NCBI RefSeq assembly: GCF_002705925.1
Contig: NZ_NKRE01000001.1
Coordinates: 1,679,178 to 1,743,177, forward strand
DNA from: Mycobacterium ostraviense
GTDB lineage: Bacteria > Actinomycetota > Actinomycetes > Mycobacteriales > Mycobacteriaceae
Length of the DNA stretch: 64,000 nucleotides
Direction of reading: 5' to 3'
In this document: in pieces, positions 57,931 through 64,000 of the stretch
Position numbering within the stretch: position 1 is the stretch's first letter
Layout: the number at the start of each line of letters is the position of its first letter
Translations under genes and position numbers: made by a program
Notes under the pieces: generated by a model
The model's database searches: none
Told to the model about the DNA's origin: nothing
The model's input: only the letters and a program-made list of their open reading frames with translations

Positions 57931-58781
57931 GACCAGATTTCCTCTCGGCGGCTGATGAACTCACGGCGCGAGCCGGTGAGCGGATCGTCGAACTCGATGC
58001 GCTTCGCCAGTAGCTGCAGCGGCGAGCTGAAGTCGTCGTCAGCCACCTGGAGCACCTTGGGGTACAACGCATCTCCGGTGATCGGCAGTCCCAGTGACGC
58101 CATGTGCACCCGCAGCTGGTGGGTGCGTCCGGTACGCGGCGTCAGCCGGTACAAGCCCCCCGGTGAGATCAGCTCGACCAGCGTCTCCGCATTCGGCTCG
58201 CCGGGTTCGCAAACCGCCTGCAGCTGACCGCGACGCTTGACGATGTGGCTGCGGACCACACGCGGCAATGCCACCGCTGGGTTGACCGCTGCCCGGGCCA
58301 GGTAGGTCTTGCGCACCGCACCGCGTGCGAACAGCGTCTGATAGCTGCCGCGGAGCTCACGCCGGGTGGTGAACAGCAGCACCCCGGCGGTCAGCCGGTC
58401 CAGCCGATGCGCGGGGCTCAACTCCGGTAACCCGAGTTCACAACGCAGCCGCACCAACGCGGTCTGGGCGACATGGCGGCCGCGCGGCATGCTCGCCAAG
58501 AAGTGCGGTTTGTCGACGACGACGATGTCGTCGTCCTGATACAGCACCGGCATTTCGAAGGGCACCGGAACTTCGTCGGGCAGATCGCGATACAGGTGGA
58601 CGAAAGACCCCGGCGGCAGCACCGTATCGGCGTCGACCACCGCGCCGTCACCGTCGCGGATTTCCCCGGCGAGCAGCTTTGCCCGAGCCGGCGCACCGAA
58701 CCGCGCGTCCAGCTCGGACAGCACCGATCCGCCCCGCAGCCGCACCCGAGCGGGTCCCAGCGCATCACGAACGGCAAGCAC
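57927..58781 (-). CDS. RluA-type RNA pseudouridine synthase (Rv3300c orthologue)
   Basis: The 284-residue enzyme has an N-terminal S4-like segment. Its catalytic aspartate lies in AHRLDRLTAGVLLFT, and the C-terminal TGRTHQLRVHMASLGLPI is also present. It modifies uridines in rRNA or tRNA; the target is not readable. ATG at 58781. Confidence 0.93.
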   Translation of the reverse strand: MLAVRDALGPARVRLRGGSVLSELDARFGAPARAKLLAGEIRDGDGAVVDADTVLPPGSFVHLYRDLPDEVPVPFEMPVLYQDDDIVVVDKPHFLASMPRGRHVAQTALVRLRCELGLPELSPAHRLDRLTAGVLLFTTRRELRGSYQTLFARGAVRKTYLARAAVNPAVALPRVVRSHIVKRRGQLQAVCEPGEPNAETLVELISPGGLYRLTPRTGRTHQLRVHMASLGLPITGDALYPKVLQVADDDFSSPLQLLAKRIEFDDPLTGSRREFISRREEIWS

Positions 58782-59086
58782 GCTCGCAGACTATAGAACC
58801 CGAAGCGCTCCGGTAGCGCTAACCAACCGATCGACTGAGACCGCTTGGTACGTCGAGGTCGCAACTTCCCGAAGTTCACGCGTGTCATCCTTCGTGCGCG
58901 CTGTTACCCCGGGTGTTGATCAGGGGTTGCGGAGGTCTTGAGGTCGCGGGTGGGTGGCGGTTGGTTGGCGCTTGCGGTGTCCGCGACGCGATGGGGTGAC
59001 CGGGTGGCGGAACGAGTTTCTTGATGCCCCATGGTATTTGGGTTTCGATGCCGTGGCGGTGGTGGCCGGCCCCGGGGTAGCCAACG

Positions 59087-59330
59087 CTAGTTGGGTGGTT
59101 GGGGTTGGGGTTGGAAGGGTTCGTACCACCACCAGTGGGCGCGCCCGCCGGTAGGTCCTGGACAGGGCGCCACCACGGGCGGGAGTTGGTGGGCGTGCCA
59201 GCGATCCCGGGCTGAGTAGCCGGCCGGCGTGGTCGGTGACGACGAGAGCCTCAGCGGTTCCGATGATGGTCAGCACACCACGATGGTGCAGCCGGCGATG
59301 GTAAGGGCAGACCAGCACCAGGTTTGAGGC
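59087..59330 (-). pseudogene. 13E12-type DUF222/HNH endonuclease C-terminal relic
   Basis: The minus strand reads NLVLVCPYHRRLHHRGVLTI and VVTDHAGRLLSPGSLARPP, the HNH end of REP13E12 proteins. After a frameshift it ends WWWYEPFQPQ and a stop at 59087. Upstream of 59330 the homology stops. In H37Rv, 13E12 repeats are prophage-attachment hot spots. The 305 bases between this relic and the pseudouridine synthase show nothing recognisable. Confidence 0.8.
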
Positions 59331-59473
59331 AAGTCGCCAATTTACCCTCGAATTCTCTTGGCTTGCCGGCTCCGGGCGTAGCCGGTTTGTCCGGCCTCGG
59401 GGCTTGGCTGGCGCTGGGTTCGTTAGGATCGGCTGACGTTTGTCTGCGGGCAGTGAGTCGGAGGTCGTGGGTG

Positions 59474-59770
59474 ATGGTGTTTGCGATGGAGCCGGCGGTG
59501 GTGGGGGTTTCGGGGCTAGCCCAGGCGGGGTTGGCGGCGCAGCAGGGTGCTGGGGTTGCCGCGGGGCGCCGATGTTGGCGGGGGTGGTGCCGATGGGAGT
59601 GGATGCTGATTCGGCGGCGTTCGCTGCCGCGCTGGCCGCGGTGGGAACGGCGTATGTGAGCCGCTGCTGAGCATGCCGCGGCGCGGGGGGTGTTTTCTGA
59701 TGCGCAGTCGGTGGCGGCCGGGATCACGGTGGCGAGTGAGGCGATGCGAGCGGCGGCCCTGGCCCTGTAG
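59474..59770 (+). pseudogene. PE-like ESX-secreted protein gene, frameshifted
   Basis: Three frames join into one PE-like protein: MVFAMEPAVVGVSGLAQAGL, then PMLAGVVPMGVDADSAAFAA, then FSDAQSVAAGITVASEAM with a stop at 59768-59770. Two frameshifts (near 59570 and 59665) break it. It is followed after 13 bases by a PPE-like partner, the usual PE-PPE pair layout. Confidence 0.75.
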
Positions 59771-59783
59771 GGGTTAGGGGATT

Positions 59784-61339
59784 GTGGTGGTGCATCCGTG
59801 GTCGGCGTTTTCGCCGGAGGCCAACTATGCGGCGTTGGCCTCAGGGTCTGGTCCGGCCTCGACGTTGGCTTATGCCGACGCGTTGAGCGCGCAGGCGGCG
59901 CAGGTGCAGGCGGTGGTGGCGGCCTCGGCAGCCAGTGGGGCGGCCACCTATGGCACCGGTTGGCAGGGGCGGGAGCAACGGCCTCGGCGGTCACCCACGG
60001 TGCGCTGGATGCTCAGCATGAGCTGCTGGCGGCGGCGCTGGTGGACAAGGCGTGCCATGTGGTGGCGGCGGCGGGTGCGCATCAGAGCGCGTTGGCGTCG
60101 ATGGTCACCGCCGAGGAGGCGGGGGCTAATCGGGTGGATGAGGCCGCCGCGCAGCAGCTCAACCCGCTGGTGTGGGGGGCGTTGACTCCGCAGATCGTGG
60201 CGTTGAACGTCGAGTATTACGGGCAGATGTGGCCGCATAACGCGGCTGCGGGTGCGGCCTATGGGGCGGCGTTGCGCGCTGCCGCCGCAGCGATCATGGT
60301 GCCGTTTCCGCCGGCGGTGCCCGGAGCATCACTGGCGGCTGCGGGGGTGGGGTTGGCCGAAGCCGGGGCGATGAGTGCGGCCGGGGCAACCGTGCGCGCC
60401 AGCGAGCAAGCCGCCCACGCGGTGCTCACCCCGGCAGCGGCCGCGCCGCAGGGCGGTGCCGGCGCACGGGGAGGTGCCGCCTCACTAGCCGGCTCGGCTG
60501 TGCCGTCGGCCGCCCCGAATGCGGCCTCGGTGGCGGGCACCCCAACCGCGGCTCAGACAGTGCATCCGGCGCCGCAGGCTGCGGTGGGGATGTTCGCAAG
60601 GATCTCACCGGCCGGGGTAGTTGGCGCCCCCACCGGCGCTCCCCCTGCCGGTGAGGGGCCGGCCTCGGCGCAGCTCGCCGAGGCGCTGCAGAGCCGCGCC
60701 GGCGCCTTGACCCCGCCTGGATCGGAGCTGGGGCCTGGCGGGTCAGCGGTTATCCGGGTGCCGGTTTCACCAGCTACGTTCGGCCCACGGCGACGGTTTT
60801 GCCCCACCACCGGTCGAGCCGGGCCGGCAGCAGCGCACCCGCGGGCATGCTCAACGCGGCCGCGCTGGGCGGCCCGGTCATCACCCCCAGCTTGACAGCG
60901 CCGGTGCAGCCGCTGGCCTACGTCCACCCACAGCCACCACAACCCGGCGGCCTGTCTTTGGCTCCCCAGCCGCCCCTGCTCGACCCCGGCGACATCGCTC
61001 ACACCCTCAACTCCCCACCCCCACCGCAATCACCGGCACCCCCACTACCAGCTCCCCAACCGGATGCGCCGCCGGGCGGCCCGCCGGGGCCGGCCACCGG
61101 GAGCGGCGGCCCTAGCGGCTCCGGGGGCCCGGGCGCCCAGATGCTGGGTTTCGGTGCTGGCCCAGCACCCCAGGCACCGCCGTCGCCGATACCGCTTGCT
61201 CCACAACCACCGCCTCCACCGCCACCGTCTCCGTCGCCGGGCAACCCGCCGCTGGGCCCCCCGCCCATTCCGTCCTGGGCCAGCCCACCGCCACCGGCCT
61301 CGCTGCAAGCGACGCGCGACGCCTACAACAAGTTGACAT
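59784..61339 (+). pseudogene. PPE-like ESX-secreted protein gene, frameshifted and cut at its 3' end
   Basis: GTG at 59784 opens VVHPWSAFSPEANYAALASG. After a frameshift near 59970 the frame continues (ALTPQIVALNVEYYGQMWPH) through an Ala-rich region to about 60790, shifts again, and runs on as a Pro-rich tail (PLAYVHPQPPQPGG ... PPIPSWASPPPPASLQATRD). The coding sequence then enters the large palindrome at 61340, where its original end is lost. It pairs with the PE-like gene upstream. Confidence 0.75.
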
Positions 61340-61621
61340 ACCTCGATAGTTCACGCAATTCGGTGCTGAGGTGTGTCGTGAACGTGAAAGGTGCACTGCC
61401 TCAACGATAATCGACGTTTGCTGGCGTTGGAGAATCGATCGAGGAGTGCACCTATCAGATGCAGGCTACTACGGATTGGTACCAATCCGTAGTAGCCCGC
61501 ATCTGATAGGTGCACTCCTCGATCGATTCTCCAACGCCAGCAAACGTCGATTATCGTTGAGGCAGTGCACCTTTCACGTTCACGACACACCTCAGCACCG
61601 AATTGCGTGAACTATCGAGGT
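61340..61621. repeat. 282-bp near-perfect palindrome
   Basis: Two 141-base arms meet with no spacer at 61480/61481 (GGATTGGTACCAATCC at the centre). Only one mismatch is seen (61463 against 61498). Each arm also contains its own inverted pair, AGGTGCACT at 61389-61397 and AGTGCACCT at 61445-61453. The arms encode the same peptide on both strands, but no real protein is recognised. Confidence 0.93.
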
Positions 61622-61759
61622 GAACACTGTATTCACAGCACGCATCCCCTCACTTACCAAGGTAGGGCAGGGTCAGGGAGTGGAAGCCCGCCGCGTAAGG
61701 CAACCTCTGGTGACAACGACATTCAATCCGCTCCTCGGGCGACTTCAAGCCGGGAGCCG

Positions 61760-62779
61760 TCAAAGCCAGTCGCGACGCCTAAACGTCACATAAAGCACGA
61801 TCATCAAGACGACGATCACGCTGGTGCTGACGATGAAACCCGACAGGGAGCCGAAGCCGGGATAGGGGATGTTCTGGCCATAATAGCCAGTGATCGCGGT
61901 CGGGACCGCGATGATGGCCGCCCACCCGGTCAGCTTCTTCATCACGGTGTTCAACCGGGCATCCTGCAGGGACAGATTCGTTTCGAAAATGGTTGTGACC
62001 ATGTCACGCAACGACTCGGTCCATTCCGACACCCGAAGCACGTGGTCGTACAGGTCGGCGTAGAGCGGGTCGAGTTCTCGGGCAGCTTCGGCCTGCGGGG
62101 CCTGCAACCGGTGATGCTGGATGGAGTTGACGACCTCGCGCATCGGCAGCGCAACTCGCCGCAGGTTCACCAGGTCTCTGCGCAACTGGAATGTTCGGCG
62201 CTGAAAGTTCGCCTGACGTGAGTTGCCGTCGAACAGCTCGTCCTCGATGGCTTCGATGCAGTCGTCGAGGGCCTCCACCGCCGCGAAATGACTGTCGACC
62301 ACCACATCGAGCAACCCGTGCACCAATGCGCCGACACCGTGGCGCTGGCCGCCGATTTCCCGCCATTGTCGGGTGACCTGCGCCATGTCGAAGTCGCGCG
62401 TCAGGCGCACCGTGATCAAACCCCGGGCAAGCACGAACGCCGAAATCCGGTGCATCGCCAGCATCGGCTGGCGATCGGCGCCGGCGCCGGCTTTGGCAAC
62501 GGAGCAGACGTCGACGGCATAGACGGTGAAGAAGGTGTGGGTTTGGTACGCGGTGGCCTTGACACGTTCGGCTGCTGCCACGGCGTCCTCAACAGCCCAG
62601 GGGTTCAGGCCGAGTTCGGCCGCTAGCTCGCGCAATGTGTCGTGGTCCGGGTCGCACAAGTCGACCCACACCAAGGTGTCGTCCTCGACGAGGTAGTCGG
62701 AGATCCGGTCGAACTCGAAGTCGTCCTGTGGCTCACCGCAACGCCATACGCAACCCTGGTTACTCGGCGCGAACTGCAC
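61760..62779 (-). CDS. CorA-family magnesium/divalent cation transporter, GQN variant
   Basis: The 339-residue protein has the large acidic N-terminal domain, a long helix rich in charged residues, and two C-terminal transmembrane helices. The pore-mouth signature, normally YGMN, is YGQN here (ITGYYGQNIPYPGFGS). It ends in the basic FRRRDWL. Members of this subgroup are common in actinobacteria; ion specificity may differ from classic CorA. The start is GTG at 62779. It stands alone beyond the palindrome. Confidence 0.88.
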   Translation of the reverse strand: MQFAPSNQGCVWRCGEPQDDFEFDRISDYLVEDDTLVWVDLCDPDHDTLRELAAELGLNPWAVEDAVAAAERVKATAYQTHTFFTVYAVDVCSVAKAGAGADRQPMLAMHRISAFVLARGLITVRLTRDFDMAQVTRQWREIGGQRHGVGALVHGLLDVVVDSHFAAVEALDDCIEAIEDELFDGNSRQANFQRRTFQLRRDLVNLRRVALPMREVVNSIQHHRLQAPQAEAARELDPLYADLYDHVLRVSEWTESLRDMVTTIFETNLSLQDARLNTVMKKLTGWAAIIAVPTAITGYYGQNIPYPGFGSLSGFIVSTSVIVVLMIVLYVTFRRRDWL

Positions 62780-63125
62780 CAGGTCATCTTTTCAGGCCAC
62801 CTGCACCACCGGGTACACCGTGCCCCCAGTGCGTCGACATGTCATCGCCCGGAGTCGAAGCCACACCGGCGGGCATGTTGGCTGTTTTGCGCTGTCTCCC
62901 AACGTGACTGCCGCGCCGGTCGGCGCAGCGCGGCACTCGCCGACTTCGCATGGAAGCGGGTGGTGCAAACCCGCTGCCCCCGCCCGCGTGTCCTTGCCCG
63001 TTAGTCTGACGCTCAGGCGTAACCTGACTCGACATAATGCACGCGCCGATGTGGTGAGCCAAACGTGTGCCCGAACCGGCCTTTCGTTTCCGGCCGGCGT
63101 ATTCGAGAATCGGTGCGAGGTGGGT
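62780..63125. other. Intergenic region between divergent corA-like and ATPase genes
   Basis: These 346 bases hold the promoters for both flanking genes. CATAAT at 63034-63039, preceded by TAACCTGACTCG, is a possible -10 for the rightward gene. No coding frame stands out. Confidence 0.4.
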
Positions 63126-64000
63126 GTGAACAGATTGCTCGGCCCCGGTCGTCTGCCCGGTTTCGGCCTGGTGGCAGCGCCGCTGCGGGCTGCCGTGGCG
63201 GGCACCCGCATGACCGTTACCGCCGGCGCCGCCGTTGCGGGCGCCGCCGCAGGCACCGTCCTGCTGGGCGGCAACCTGGCAGCGAGTGTGGGCAGATCGT
63301 TATCCCGTGCGACACCGGATGTTTCGGCGATGACCCGCACGGCGGCGGGGGTCGCGATCGAGGCGGGGGGTGGCCCGCCGGCACGGCGCAGCTGCACCAC
63401 CGGTTCGCGGTGCTGGGTCGAGGTGCGCGGCCTCGGCGATAAGCACGCCGCCGCCATCGCCACCGACGTGCTGATGGCGGTACGAACGACGCCCGGTGTC
63501 CGGGAGGCCTTCCTGAACCGCACCGTGGCGCGGCTGGTCGTCACCGTAACCGCCGACGGGCCCTCGGCGGCCGAACTCTGCCGGATCGTCGCCGACGCCG
63601 AGCGGCGCCACGGGACCACCGACACGCGCCAGCGTCCGCTCAGCCTGCCGGGCGACGACGCGCTGCTGATGGGACGGATGATCGCGGCCGCGGCGGCCAC
63701 CGCGGGCCTCGGCCTTTCGCTGACCGGCAGCCTGCTGCGGCTGCCCAGGCTGCCCGATTTGGTGGCCGTGCCGCCGACGCTGGCCGACCACCTGCCGCGA
63801 CTGCGGAAAGAGCTGGAACGGCGCCTCGGACCCGAGGGCACCGACGTCTTGTTCGGTGTCGTCAACGCCACCGCCGCCGCACTGACGCTATCGCCGACGG
63901 CGGCGGCGGCCGAAGCCGCGACCCGCGCGATGCTGGTGGCCGAGGCCTGGACCGGTCGGCTCACCTGGCGTCGCCATGAACCCGGGTTGGGCAGCCGGCC
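63126..64000 (+). CDS. N-terminal part of a large P-type ATPase (CtpI/CtpH-like), cut by the right edge
   Basis: GTG at 63126 opens VNRLLGPGRLPGFGLVAAPL, and 291 codons are visible with no stop. A hydrophobic segment lies at about residues 31-52. It is followed by a heavy-metal-associated-like region (CWVEVRGLGDKHAAAIATDV ... VTVTADGPSAAELCRIVAD). This layout resembles the long N-terminal extension of mycobacterial CtpI/CtpH pumps. The catalytic motifs (DKTGT) would lie beyond the window, so the assignment is tentative. Confidence 0.5.
   Translation, partial: MNRLLGPGRLPGFGLVAAPLRAAVAGTRMTVTAGAAVAGAAAGTVLLGGNLAASVGRSLSRATPDVSAMTRTAAGVAIEAGGGPPARRSCTTGSRCWVEVRGLGDKHAAAIATDVLMAVRTTPGVREAFLNRTVARLVVTVTADGPSAAELCRIVADAERRHGTTDTRQRPLSLPGDDALLMGRMIAAAAATAGLGLSLTGSLLRLPRLPDLVAVPPTLADHLPRLRKELERRLGPEGTDVLFGVVNATAAALTLSPTAAAAEAATRAMLVAEAWTGRLTWRRHEPGLGSR

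Noticed and set aside
59330..59994. Minus-strand frame across the PE/PPE-like genes
   Set aside because: Pro/Arg/Ala-rich shadow. The plus strand carries recognisable PE and PPE motifs.
61351..61610. Two 79-residue frames on opposite strands with nearly the same translation
   Set aside because: They are a product of the palindrome. No start signal, codon bias or homology supports either.

Overview
The window is high-GC mycobacterial DNA from a slow-growing species. It carries PE, PPE and PE_PGRS genes, and its gene order follows M. tuberculosis H37Rv from Rv3264c (manB) to Rv3300c almost gene for gene. I name genes by that synteny and by reading the proteins; no search was run. Inserted blocks that H37Rv lacks here mark it as another species, which I cannot name from the sequence alone.

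Layout of the conserved backbone. 1.1-4.0 kb: rmlD-wbbL-manB, cell-wall rhamnose and GDP-mannose supply (minus strand). 4.0-8.8 kb: lcp, a small conserved gene, the zinc-efflux pair pacL1-ctpC. 8.9-13.5 kb: a membrane protein, a class III CoA-transferase and a SulP-carbonic anhydrase fusion. 20.2-25.2 kb: fadE25, purE-purK, a GtrA protein, a PH-domain protein and birA. 25.4-31.6 kb: accD5-accE5-maf, sseA-sufE-like and accA3, which together supply subunits of acyl-CoA carboxylase. 31.8-34.6 kb: the SigF locus. 34.7-39.4 kb: a lysine catabolic cassette (lat, lrpA, a 2-oxoadipate dioxygenase homologue, pcd). 39.4-45.4 kb: a TetR regulator, lhr and nei. 47.8-48.7, 55.0-58.8 and 61.8-62.8 kb: lpqC, atsB with a pseudouridine synthase, and a CorA-like transporter. 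The right edge cuts into a large P-type ATPase.

Inserted material. A PE_PGRS gene at the left edge. A pknD kinase with a truncated pstS2 and an internally deleted IS607-type element (13.5-16.6 kb). A three-gene cassette of RsbU-like phosphatase, histidine kinase and response regulator (16.7-20.0 kb). A PE_PGRS protein with an alkaline-phosphatase-superfamily domain (45.6-47.6 kb), beside a decayed copy of the lpqC 3' end. A graveyard at 48.8-55.0 and 59.1-61.6 kb holds frameshifted PPE, pstS3-like, DUF732, IS1634-type, PE_PGRS, 13E12/HNH and PE/PPE pair genes, ending in a 282-bp near-perfect palindrome.

How parts fit together. The SigF locus has three SigF-type promoter matches, an antagonist-like STAS gene overlapping the sigF 3' end, and an unlisted 49-residue membrane protein behind one of the promoters. 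PknD, an RsbU-like phosphatase and the STAS protein are all classes known to feed SigF-type partner switching, so this 20-kb stretch may be an expanded stress-control region (inference). One PE_PGRS gene contains a Nextera sequencing adapter, so the assembly is not clean there, and its PGRS region should not be trusted.
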